Shown piece by piece: positions 36,101 through 48,025 of a stretch of DNA of 64,000 bases. Each line of letters opens with the position of its first letter. Positions within the stretch are counted from its first letter, which is position 1. Below the pieces are notes generated by a model that saw nothing but the letters and a program-made list of their open reading frames with translations, did not search any database and was not told the DNA's origin. The stretch comes from Geosiphon pyriformis (lineage: Eukaryota; Glomeromycota; Glomeromycetes; Archaeosporales; Geosiphonaceae), in contig JAAOMT010000096.1 of the NCBI GenBank assembly GCA_016748015.1, positions 263,155 to 327,154 on the forward strand. The letters are read 5' to 3'. A program made the translations under genes and the position numbers.

Positions 36101-39100
36101 TTAGTAAAATTAACTACAATTTAATGTTTTAAACAACTTAATTATATATTAATTAAATTAATTTTTAATAAATATATTATTATTGCTATTATTTAAATAA
36201 TAAAAAACTATTATTACAGTCAAATTTAAATTAAGCATTATAATTAGTATAGTTATAACAAAACTAATATTCTATTTTTTATAAAAAAAACATACTTTAA
36301 ATAAAATAATAATAATAAAAATTATTAAAAAAAAGAGTACTTTTGCTACTAGCTTTTTGTTAAAAGTTTTTGGATTTTAATAATAATAATAATTATTATA
36401 CTAAAATTAACTTTAATTAGTTGCTTTAAATTTTTTTAAATAAAAAAAATTTTTATTTAAAGCCAAAAAAATGTTTTATTAATAACTAAAAATTATTTAT
36501 ATTTTAATTGTTTCTATTTTTAAAAAAGCTTTTTGAGTATTAATATTATTAAAACAATAAAAAAATTAGTTTTTTTACTTTTTGTTTTAATTATAATCAT
36601 AAAATAAAAAAAGTTTTTATTTTAATTATGTATTATTTTATATTTATTATAAATTAAATCAATTTTTTGTTTTTTTTAAATATATTAATAAGTGTAATTC
36701 AATTATTATTTAAACTTATATAATTAAAAAAAACATAAATTAAATACAGTTTATGAATTTTTTATATATAACTAACTATTTAATTTAATTAAGATAAAAA
36801 TTAACTAAAATCATATAAATAGTATTAACAAATATACAACTTAAAAACTAACCACTTTTTTTTACCAAAACCAATTAAAAAACTTTTGTTAAAATTTAAT
36901 TTATAAATATTTTTTTTAATAAACTGAGTAAAAAAACTTATAATATTAATAATCACAAATTTTTTTAAAATAACTAAATTATTTTTTTTATACTTAATCT
37001 TTAATTTAAAATTTAACAACTAAATCTTGCTTTTTTAGTTAAACAAAGCAAAATAAACCAGATTAATAACTTTTAAAAATATATTTTTGGCAATTTATTT
37101 AATTTTTATATAAACAAAAATAATTAAATATTTTTACTTAATTTTTTTATACAAAAAAACATAATTTAAATTATTTTTTCATATTTAAACAAAAAATACT
37201 AAAATATCTTAAATTATATAATTGTTTTTTAATAGCTATAAACAATTTTTTATAAAAAGCTTTTATATTATAAGTTTAAAGATTGAAAATATTTTTGTTA
37301 AATTTAAATCTAATATAAACATTAAAATATTAAACAAAAACTAATTTAACAAAATTTATATCTTTTATTAAGTTTTTATTAATATATTTAATATATTATG
37401 TAAATTTAATATTAATCTTTTATTGATATTTAATTTGCATAATATTATAATATAATTAACCAAGTTATAAAAATTCTTAGCAAAATACTAATTATTATTA
37501 AAAACAATTATATTATTAAATACAAACTATTTTTATTAATTTTAATTAATAATAAACAGTTTAAATTAACTATTTTACAAATCAAATAATTAGTTATCTT
37601 ATTTTTTTTAATTTTAAATTATCTTATCTAAATTTTTTTTTAATAATATTAATAATTTAATATTTTTTGTTTAATATTTTACTTAAAAACTAAGACTATT
37701 ACTTTTTAAATTAAATTTATATATATTTAAAATTATTGGTTATTTAAAATAATAATTATATTTTAAAAAACCAAAACACTTTAAAAACTTTTTATTAAAT
37801 ATTAAAATATCTGAATTGACAAATCTGTTTAATTTATTTTAATATTAAAAAATTTTAAAATATTATATATATTATAATTATCTAATTCTAAATTTTAAAA
37901 ACAAGCAAAATTCAAAAGCAAAATTTTTTCAAAAATATTATTAATAATAAAAACTAAGTTTTTAAAACATAACTTTTTATGTTAATAAAACACTTTTTAA
38001 TTGCAGATTTTTATTTTTTTAAAAAATTATTTAACAAAAATTACATCATATTTTTTTAATTAAATACAAAACTATAAAAACCAAATATTAAAATTGCCTT
38101 TTTAAAATAGTTTTTTTAAACTGAACTTATTTAAATTAAAATCAAAATATATATTAAAATACTAATATAATTTGCCAAATTTAACAACCAAAATTGATAT
38201 ATTTATTATATTTAATTTAATATTCTTAATTTTTTAATAAAAATAATTACTGTTTTATTATTATTGATTAAAATATTATTTATACAAAAAATTAACTTGT
38301 TATTTATAACTTTTTTAAATAATAAAATAGCTATTTTTAACTTAAAAAAAATATTAAATAGAAAATATTTTCAATTTTATCAGTTATAATTACAATTTTT
38401 AAAACAATTTATAATATAAAACTGTGTTTTTATCTCATAAAATATTTTTTAAAAATCCTAAAAATTGTTTTTTAAAACATTTTAACCAATTTACATGTTA
38501 TTAATATATAATTTAAAAACAATTTAAAAGACATTTTTTTGTAAATTCAATTAAAACAATAGAATATGTATTAATTAAAACTTTTTTTATTTATTTAATT
38601 TAAAAATTATTGAAATTTAAATTTTTTTAAAAAATTAACAATAAAACACAAATTTAAAAAATTTAAAAACCAATTTAAAACTTTATTATTTAACAAATTT
38701 TTTATTATTTTTAACAATTTGTTAAAATTTATTTAGTAGATTATTTTAATAAATATATTATAAATTACATTAATTAAAAGAGTATATTTTTTTTTAAACT
38801 GATAAACAGTTTTTTGAATTATTTTTTTGTTTAATTTTTTATAATTTTATTAAATACTAAAACAATATTGTTTTTATTAATTAAATAATTCAAACCTATT
38901 TTTTAAAAAAAAATATATTTTAAAATACTTTTTATAATATGGTTTTTGTTAATTATACTTATTTTTATATGCTTAAAAATTTTATTTTTAATAATTATTA
39001 ATTAACTTGGTTTTTTGTATTTTAGCAAATTTGGAAATTTTTTTAAATTTAATAAAAACTTTTTTAAAAATAATTAAAATCTACTATTGTTTACTATTTT

Positions 39101-40076
39101 ATAACTAAAAACTCAATCAGATTTAAAAACTTTTATATTTTTATTATAAATTTTATTTTCAGTTTTTAAGATTTTAAAATTTTAAATATTAAATACTTTA
39201 ACTTAAAAAATCTTAAAAAGTTTTTGTTTATTGTTATATTATAATTATATAAATAAATATATTTAAAAAAATTTTCTATTGTATTAATTAAAATATTTTT
39301 TAACAAACTTTAAATTACTTAAAGCTTTAGTTTTTAAAAAAATTAGTTAAATATTAGAGTTTTTTATTAAAATTATTTTATTTTATTAATTTTATATTTT
39401 TAACTGTTTTTATTATTTTATTTTTGTTTTTTTTCAATTTAAAAATCCAACAAAATTTTTGAACTTATATTAATTAAACAGTTTAATAATTTTTATTTAA
39501 AGTTGTATTAAAAAGTTTTCTGTTAACAAAAATATACTTAATAGTTTTAAAACTCTCTCAAATAATATTTTATGTTAACAAAATAGTCTTTGGACTTTTT
39601 ATAAAACTTATATGGTGTTTTATTAAATTTTTATTAAATTTTTTAATTTAATTATAATTTATTTACTATTAATCTCTAAAATTTTGCTAATATATTTGAA
39701 TTATATTATTACTTTAAAATTCAAAAACTTTAATATTTTAAAATCTGTTTTTTATTCAAAAATATAATACATTTTTTAGATTAACTTTAATAATAAAAAA
39801 ATTAAATTGCTTATTTTTTATTGTTAACAATATTATTTTGTTTTATAAAATTGTTTTTATTTTAAATATTATTTGTTGCAATTTTTTAATTTAAATTATT
39901 TATAAAAACAATAACTTAATTTAGCATTTAAAAAATTTTATTTAATTATTAAATTTAAAATTGTATTTAAAATCATTAAACTTTTATTTTAAACTAGTTA
40001 ACTTTAAACTATAATTAAAATATTAAATACTTTATTAAAATGCAAATTCAATATTATTTTTATATTTTCATTAAAA
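33200..40076. other. A+T desert, gene-free
   Basis: Nearly 7 kb of almost pure A and T with very rare G or C. No frame looks coding. By analogy with the eroded repeat copies B and C this is probably transposon-derived DNA at mutational saturation, but no specific element could be recognised in it. The desert is interrupted by LINE copy 1 and resumes on its other side. Confidence 0.7.
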
Positions 40077-40084
40077 ATTAGAAT
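40077..40084 (+). repeat. Target-site duplication of LINE copy 1, left
   Basis: ATTAGAAT here is repeated at 46817-46824 directly after the poly(A) tail of the element, and the next bases are also alike (AAAA versus TAAA). Confidence 0.7.
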
Positions 40085-40226
40085 AAAAAAAACTTCTTTC
40101 TTTTCTTCGTCCAAAATTCCCAAAAAAGAGTTAAAAGTTTTTCGAAAGAAGTTTTTTATTATTCAGTATGATAAATCAAAACCATTTTTCAATTACAAAG
40201 CCACTGTTGGCTCTGTTATTGCTGTT

Positions 40227-42037
40227 ATGAAGAAGACTGTTAAAGTTTCTGGTTCTGAGAGTGGTTTCAAGATGGTTGCGTCGAGAAAGAAAAGGAAGGG
40301 AGATGTATTGGCAGAAGATATTGATAATAGAGGGGTTGCTGCTGAAGCTTTTGGTGCTTGTTCATAGGGTTCTGAGACAGGTGATACTACTGAGTCTGAA
40401 AGTATTGACATGGAGAAGAAGTGCTTGGTTGAAGAAACCAGTGTTGACTATGGTGAGAATGGTGCTTTCGCAGAAAGAGATCCTAATCAAACACCAAAAG
40501 GTTTGCATGTAATGATCAAAAAGGTGTTAGGGAAGTCTCTGGGTGTGATTAATTATGGTACTGTTAATACAGATGATGACATGTTAGACAATTTTTTTCT
40601 TCTCCTGCCCCCTCTACCTATCAAACTGACCATTAAAGTGCTTGTTCACAAATCTTTTGCTTTAGATATTGATCTTGTGGCCATTGCTGAGAAGTCCTTT
40701 CAGGAAAAATTGAGTTTTATCAGAAAAATTTTTTCAAGTGTGAATGGTTTTGGGGGGGGGCTTCTACTCCCTCAAAATTTGGTAAAATTATTTGTGCAAT
40801 TTTTACTTCAGAAAAGACAATAATGGCTGCTGAGAAGTTGACAAATGATTGTGGTAAATACCAATCTCAAGTGCTCTGTAAACAACTGTATGAATCAGGC
40901 AATTGTGATGAAAGAAATTCCTGTGGGAACTTCCATGGAGGCTGTGCATGCTGCCATGTTTGAGTTTGGATTAATTAAGTCGATCAAGATGCAATTGGTG
41001 GGTCTGTGGCAAAAAGTAATTGTCAAATTAGAAGATCAGAATTAGGCTGATCTCTTGGCATCTAAATGGTCTATCCTCATTGGAAAGAATGCAGTATGTG
41101 TGACCAGGGCCAATGTTGACAAACAGATGTGGAATTCCAGAGATGAATTCAGAGCACTGCTATACACTCTTTCTGTAGGGACAAATGCTCATGACCTTTG
41201 GGATTTTGTTGGTTCGGTTAGTGAGAAAACATGTGTCATTGATTGTAATCCTGTTAGCTATGTCCATGCTTGCTGTGCTACTGTTTGCTTTGGGTCTGAA
41301 TCTGATCTGATTAGTGCAATGATTACAACCCCAGTTATAAAAGGGATTGGTCTTCACTGGTCTTGCCTCTCTTTGGCACTATGCTCAGTCTGCAGTCTTC
41401 TTGGTCATATATCTCTCAATTGTGTTTTAGTTAAGGTTGATTCAACCCTAAAGGGCAGAAAGACACCTCTTTCTGCTCGGGATCAGGTCAGATTGGCGAC
41501 TATCTACACTCAGAAGTCCACGTCCATTTCTCATCCATTGGTCTTCAGTGGTAAGACTTGGGCATCAGTTGTTGGTGCTCCTCTGGAGTGCAGTTTTTAT
41601 GGTGCTGGTTCACTTTTTGGTTCTGACAATATTGGTAAATCTCTCTCTTCTGTTGTGGATGATTTGGAAAAGTGTTTGGTGAATATTGAGAGTGGTCTCA
41701 TCAGCCTTATAGAACAAATTGGTGAGTTGGCTAAGAGGTTGAATTCACTTGTGCTGGCAGTTTTCCAGCCTAGCCCTGAATGTCAACTGCTGGTGACCCC
41801 CCCCCCCCATCACAGAATCAAGGAGAAAATATAGTGATGGAAGTGGGCTTGGGTGAGACCATTGGTGATAAGACTGCTATTGCTACTGCTATGGTAAAAG
41901 ACTTGTCTGCATTCCCCCATATTGTCAAGTTAGAGAATATGTTGAAAGGCCTTACTGCTTCAGTACTGAGTTTGTCTGCTCATTTTGACAGGTTGGTTCT
42001 GGCTGGTAGTATGATTCCACAATCTCCTTTCCAATGA
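40227..42037 (+). pseudogene. LINE copy 1 ORF1: nucleic-acid-binding protein, broken
   Basis: ORF1 proteins coat the LINE RNA and act as chaperones. From ATG at 40227 the frame meets TAG at 40365 and TAG at 41043, each one C-to-T change from CAG, and shifts frame at a G9 run (40752-40760) and a C12 run (41797-41808), with another shift near 40.85 kb. A zinc knuckle, CSVCSLLGHISLNC (C-x2-C-x4-H-x4-C), lies near 41385-41425, preceded by a region alignable with LINE copy 2 (MKEIPVGTSMEAVHAAMFEF and a following VGLWQK). The last residues before TGA 42035-42037 overlap the ORF2 start in an ATGA arrangement. Confidence 0.8.
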
Positions 42038-45000
42038 GTGGTATTATTTGGAAAATTGCTACTTGTAATGTTAGAGATATGAATGTTCCTGCTAAACAGA
42101 ATGATATTGTTTGATGGCATAAGAATATGGACAATTTGGTTTCGATTTTTACAAAGACTAAGTTGAAGGATAAGGTTTGTTCATAGATGGCCACCAAATT
42201 TGGTGGTGTTCAAGTTTTCTCTTCTGGTTTGAACTCTGGTTATGTGAGTGCTGGTGTGGCGATTGTCATGAACAACTTTTTGGCTAAACATGTATGTAAA
42301 GTTTCTGAGGTGCCAGGTTGTTTTCTTTGTATCAGATTACTTTTCAAAAATAAACTTTCGGTTTCAATTTTGGGGCTCTATGCTGGTGCCTCCTTGACTG
42401 TCCAATTTTCCCAGGCTGTTGAGATAAATTCTCTGATCGCAAAGGCTGTAAATGAATTTTCTTTTGTTATCCTTGGTGGTGATTTCAACGAAGATGGTTC
42501 TCATAGATGTGCTAACTTTAAGAAATGTTTTGATTTGGATTTAGTGAATTCTCTGGGTAAGAGTTTCTTTGTAAAGACATCCACATGGTATAACTCTCAT
42601 GGTGTTGAAAAAACAATTGATTTTGTTTTTATATCTTCAAATTTGGTTAATGTGGTAGTGGATCGCAGTGTGACTGATGTCTTGGAGCACTTTGATACTA
42701 ATCACAAAGCTGTTACTGTTTCTGTGGAGCTGGGGGGTCTTTTGGATGTACACCTCTCTTCACTCTACAAACAGACAAACAAGAACTGTTAGAAGTTTGA
42801 TGTTAAAGGTGCTGATAATCTGAAATAGTGTGAGTTTAAGGCTGCCTCGGCTGCCAATGCTACTGTGCTTTTGGATGCTTTTGATGTGGCTCAAAGGTTT
42901 TCAGATTTGGATGGATTGTGGAACATTATTCGCAAAACTATGACTTTTTCAGCTGATGTGTCTTTCAAAAAAAAATGGTTTAAGGATTATGATAGTGTTT
43001 TCACTAAAGTGTCTTCTCGGTTCCACAAGTTAGAATTGTTGGTGTCCAAGCTGGTAAAAGCTTCTTATTTAGCTTCCTGTGAGAATTTTGAGTTGCTGTT
43101 GGAAACATGGGACAAACTTGATCCTGTGGGTGCATCAGAGGTAAAGTCCCTGTTTCTCTCGGGTTCTAGTTTTGATGTTGTTCATTCTGTTCTGGCCAAA
43201 ATAAGAAAATCTTACCACTCATCCAAGTGCTGGAGTCCCAGTGGGCTAAAGAATCACGTATTAAGCAAGCTGTTGACAATAGGATGGAGAGTTTTGAGTT
43301 GGATAAGAGTCATATTATCAGAAATGTGTTAGAGTGTCCTTTTCGCAAAGTGGTGTTAGATCATTTGATTGTGGATGATGAGCTGATCTTGGAGCCTAAG
43401 TTGGTTAAATCTAAGGTAGATAAGATAATAGAAGGATGAACTCAGAAGTGTCTGACTTTTCAGATGATTGGAGTCATTAATATAAGCTCTTGGATTATGT
43501 TTTTGATGGTGCTTTTTCTGATGTAATGTGCATAATTGGTTTTGATGAAATGTTGGCTGTTGTTTCAAATCTGCCTGATGGAAAAGCAGCTGGTCTCTCT
43601 GGCATTTCAAATAAATTGTGGAAGCACTGTAACAAATCAGTTTTGGATATGCTTTTAGTGCTCTTGAATTGTTGCTTGGTTTGTAAGTCTGTTCCTGGTC
43701 CTTGAAGGGAGGCCTGGATCTCAATGATTCCTAAACCATATGAGTGGAAGGGTGTTCTTACAAACACCCATCCCATTGTATTGATAGAAACAGCCTGCAA
43801 GATTTTTTCCAAGATTCTCTCGGACAGGATTTCTTTAGCTTGCAGCAAGTTTGATGTTCTTTGTGGTGATAACTTCTCTGTTTTGAAAGGTATGACGACA
43901 CAGTCCCTCATTTTTGCCATTGGTTCTGTGGTTAAAGATGCTTTGGAAAAGAATCGGGAGCTGTGGCTGGTTTTACAAGATATGCATAAGGCCTATGATT
44001 CTGTTGGTTGGGTACATCTCAGAAGGAGTTTAGTTAGGATCAAAATGTGTGACAGGTTCATTAAATTTTTTGGTGGAATTCACAATGGTCATATCAACAG
44101 GATGATGACTGACTTTGGTTTGACTAATAGATATTATATTCATGATGGTTTGGATCAGGGAGAAGTTTTCTCACCTCTTTTGTGGTGCATTTTCTATGAT
44201 CCACTTTTGTGTGAGGTCAAGTGACAAGAGAGTGTTTGTGAATACAGGTTAAATTCTCATTTTATTTCCAAAACTGGCCAGGCTGAATCTCAGGCTGGGT
44301 TGACTTTATTTTTTACAGCAAGTGCTTTTGTTGATGATACCATATGAGTTGGTAGTAGCCAGGCCGCTACACAGCACATACTCAATATAGCTAGTGAGTT
44401 TTTTGAATTTAATGACATTTCTATTAACAATGATAAGACTGTGGTTATTCCCATCAACTGTTGGGTCGAGTTCTTATATCTAACTGTCAGTGGTTCACCA
44501 ATTTTTATCACCAAAAAGGGAGAATCTCACCATTATTTGGGCATTTTTTTGTCATCTAAGGGTTTGTTGAAACCTAGTTTGGCTAAGGCTCATTTGGACA
44601 TTCAATTTTTTGTTAATCTTGTCATGAAAAAGACAATTTTGGATAAGCAGTTTGTGTATTTGGTGTCCACAGTTCTCTTTCTGATTGTTGGCTACAGGAC
44701 TCAGTTCAGCTATATTCTTCTTAGTGTGTATAATAAGTGAGATGTTTTAATTCAAAAGGATCTGAAATCTAAATCTGGCCTTCCACATGACTTTCCGAGT
44801 GATGCAATCTATCATCCTTCTTTGTATGGTTTAAAATTTTTTGAGCAGATCCAGGCTAAAAACAAATCTGCTTCTGTGGTTTCCTTTGCTAATTCAGTTG
44901 GAATCTTAGATTGGTTGTTTTCTCACAGGTCTCATGATTTTCAGGTTCTCAGTTGGTGTCCTCATTACCCTTTGGTGTTCCTGACTTGTATTGGCATCAC

Positions 45001-46682
45001 CCTTTCAAATAGTTTTTTGGCTGGTGTAGTCCATATTTTTTCTGGATGTGATTTGTCTTTAGACAATTCTCCGTCCTATGTTTTTTGTTCTCAGTAAGCC
45101 AAATTTTCTCAAATGTGTCTTCTTGCTCAAGCATTATGGTATTGCATTTGTGGAACAGCTACGTGATCGAAATGGTGTTGTTTTTAGTTGGAAAGCTTTC
45201 AAGCGTTGGAAGAGGCTGGATTTCTGTGGACCTGTTTCTTTATGGTTTGATCTCTCTGTTCATTTTTTCAGTGGTGCTGTGCCTTCTTCTGTTGACTCTT
45301 TGCTTGGAGAAAGTTGTGCCTTATTTGATGTTTGTCAATCTCGCAGTTTTGGTGTTGTTTGTAACAATTTGTTGGTTATTAACATAGCTTGCCTTTCTGT
45401 GTATATGGACAGGTCTCTGAGTGGTTTAGGAACTCGTGATATAAAGGCTGGTGCTGCTGTTTTTTTTGAGAACATTAATTCAGATTTGGGCATGAGCATG
45501 TCCAGTATGATTTCTTCTATAATAGTGGAGTTGCAAGCTATCTTCTTGGCTCTTGAGTGTGTCCTCTCTTTTTGTTCAGTTAACTTGTTCTCAGACAGCC
45601 AGGCTGCTTTGGATGCTTGCAAGTCTGAGTCTCTGCTGGTTTGTCCAGATTTTAGAAATCAGTATTGGATTGAATGTCACCATATTGTTAACATTATTCG
45701 TTGAAAAAATTTGGATGTGAATTGGATCAAAGTTAAAGGTCATTTGGGTATCCTAGGCAATGTGCAGACTAATGCATTTGCTAAGAATGCTGTCTCTTCT
45801 TCTTGGCAGCTGCCCCATATAGTTGGTGAATGTTTTTTGAAGACTGGTAGTACTGCAATATTTGGTAATTTGAAACGTTTTGTCTGTGGTGTTTTCCAGT
45901 CTGTTCATTGAGCACATTGAGAGATTGGCTCTGGTTCTGGGGTTGTAGTGAATAGTTTGTAGGATGAGATTGATTGGTCCAAGTCTTTTTTGGTATGGCA
46001 CCCAAATTCTCACATGGCTGCTGGTTTTACTAGTGTGCAAACGGCTGGCTTTTGGACATATTTCATGAAGACCCTGCACTGTCATCTTCTTGTTGCTGTG
46101 CATAAGCACCTTTATAATAAGTATTACCCTAGTGTGGTTTGTTTGTTCTGTGGCAATATCGAGGTTTTGAACCATGTCTTTTCCTGTTTTTTTGAGGCTG
46201 CTGGTCATGCTCAATTGATGGACATTCATGTGGATGCCTGGGCGGCACGTTCTGGTTTGTCTCATTCTTCTTTGTGTGTTTCTCAGTTGTTGTCGACTTG
46301 CATCTTCAATGTGACAATTGGTATGGCTCTGTATAAGGGCTTTGTTTTCAATGATTTGTATCATGAGTCTGTTTCTGTTTACAAGGATCCTAAGGTGGTG
46401 GTCTTTAATGTTGTGAATTTTGTTTACAAGTTTTGCCTTGCATTCCATGATAAAATCTGGCTGGTCTATGCGAGACACTGGGCCATTATGGAGAAAAATA
46501 GGCTGATTCTACATGATGGCTCTGTCCCTGTTTCCGTTTCTGGTTTTGCTTCCCGATTTTTGGCTGGTGTAATTAGGTTGTTAGGTGTTGCTGATGCACT
46601 CGGCATTAGTTTTAGGTTTCACAAGCCTTGTTTATTTTTTGCAGGTATAAGTGACATGGTTTCTGTTGGTATAAATGTATAG
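42034..46682 (+). pseudogene. LINE copy 1 ORF2: endonuclease, reverse transcriptase, RNase H, broken
   Basis: ORF2 would nick the target, copy the RNA and degrade the template. The AP endonuclease (42034 to about 42770) shows TCNVRDMN, VILGGDFNEDG and FDTNHKAV; the catalytic Glu of the TETK block reads Lys. The reverse transcriptase (about 43490-44740) shows DGKAAGLSGI, LVLQDMHKAYDSVGW, GLDQGEVFSPLLW and an intact catalytic FVDD at 44327-44338. RNase H (about 45400-45880) shows YMDRSL, VELQAI, SDSQAAL and KVKGHLGILGN. A finger, CLFCGNIEVLNHVFSC, lies at about 46140-46190. At least seven stops break it, several matching Trp or Arg codons in the sister copies (TGA 44345-44347, TGA 44738-44740). 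Confidence 0.85.
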
Positions 46683-46816
46683 TGTTGTTCTGACTGGTCT
46701 GAGTGGCTGGTCATATATAGGAAAAGCATGATTCATGCCCAGTTTAGATCATTTGAATGATGTATAGTTCTAAGTAGCATTTGGACTTCACTTGTTAAAA
46801 GAAGGAAAAAAAAAAA

Positions 46817-46824
46817 ATTAGAAT
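46817..46824 (+). repeat. Target-site duplication of LINE copy 1, right
   Basis: ATTAGAAT, matching 40077-40084, immediately after the A-rich tail. Confidence 0.7.
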
Positions 46825-47835
46825 TAAATTATATATTATTATAAAAAAAACAAATTAACAAAAACTATTTTGGCTACAAATAATATAAAAAATATTAATA
46901 TATTTATCTAATTAATTGGTAATTTAAAATTATATTTAAGCTTATATATTTTCGAATTTAAAATAAAAAAAAAGAATTTAAATTAAACAAAAAAACACTA
47001 AATTAAAAACTTTTTTTGTATTTTTATTTATTAATCAAGTTCAAGTTTTTTTATAAAAAGTAATAAAACAATTAATAAAAACAGTTTTCTTGATATAAAT
47101 TTTAATAAAATTTTGTTTGTTAATATTAAACAAATATTTTTTGGACTAAGTTGTTTTTTTTTAGCAAAATTATATTTTTAATTAAAACAAATAATGACAT
47201 ATTAATTTTTACATAAATAAAATTTTTTTATTAATAATATATATATTTTTATTTATAAAAACCAAAATGTTTTACAAATTAGGTTTTTTAACAAATATAT
47301 AATAAAACATTATATATTTTTTAACTTATAATACTTTATTTATATTAACTTTTACAATATACAATATATATTTTTAATTAAAATAGATTATTTAAAAGTT
47401 ATTAAATTAATTTAATTTAATTGTGCATATTTATAAAACTTAATTAAATTTAAAAAATAGCTTTTATAATTTCTTAAAAATATTGATTAAAAAATACTTT
47501 TTAATTTATATAAAAATTTATGTGCTTAAAATTATTATTTAAAATTATATTATTTCTTATAATTAACATTTATATTTTAGTTAATTTAATATAAATATAA
47601 TTTTAAGAAAATAGAAATTTTTTAATACAAATATTTTTTTTAAAAAAAATATTTAATAATAATATTTATATTAAAATTTTAAACTTTAATTATTTTAATA
47701 AATTTTTTAAAAAAATTGGTTTTAATATTTTTTATATTAAATTTTTTAAGCTATTAAAAATTTTTTTTTATTACAAAAATATTTTTTATATTATTAATTT
47801 TAATTTTAATTGTTTTATTTTTACTTATTTTATAG
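46825..47835. other. A+T desert between LINE copies 1 and 2
   Basis: About 1 kb of almost pure A and T without recognisable genes. It joins the 3' ends of two LINEs that point toward each other. Confidence 0.65.
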
Positions 47836-47882
47836 TTATTATTAAAACTTTTACTTTTTTAATATTATTTATTTATTTAGCT
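47836..47882 (+). repeat. LTR-like repeat, copy B, left piece
   Basis: Sequence around ATTAAAACTTTTA and TTATTTATTTAG matches the start of copy C at about 57310-57352. The match breaks where LINE copy 2 begins and resumes on its far side at 54796, so this is the first part of a repeat cut in two by the LINE. Confidence 0.6.
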
Positions 47883-47894
47883 ATAAGTAATTAT
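47883..47894 (+). repeat. Target-site duplication of LINE copy 2, left
   Basis: ATAAGTAATTAT here pairs with ATGAGTAATTAT at 54784-54795. The single difference is an A/G transition. Confidence 0.7.
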
Positions 47895-48025
47895 TTTTTT
47901 TTTTAAAATTTAACAAGTAAAATTCAAATATCACCTAGTATAATACATTATACAAATGATTTAAACTAAGTGTAAATTATGCATTTTCTATATATAACCA
48001 GTTACTTAGATTAATCAGGACAATA

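Larger units (their letters stand above)
40085..46816 (+). mobile_element. LINE copy 1, near full length, decayed
   Basis: A 6.7-kb non-LTR retrotransposon with ORF1 (40227-42037) and ORF2 (42034-46682), a 3' UTR and an A12 tail (46806-46817), flanked by an 8-base target duplication. Domain order is zinc-knuckle ORF1, then AP endonuclease, reverse transcriptase, RNase H and a C-terminal CCHC finger, which fits the I/Tad1-like group of fungal LINEs. The coding strand is rich in G and T. Stops and homopolymer frameshifts make it non-autonomous. It stands out from the A+T desert it inserted into, so it is younger than that desert. Confidence 0.88.

Noticed and set aside
33200-40076. A+T desert considered as inserted mitochondrial DNA or an origin of replication
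   Set aside because: No mitochondrial rRNA, tRNA or protein fragments and no repeat-iteron structure were seen; transposon erosion fits better.
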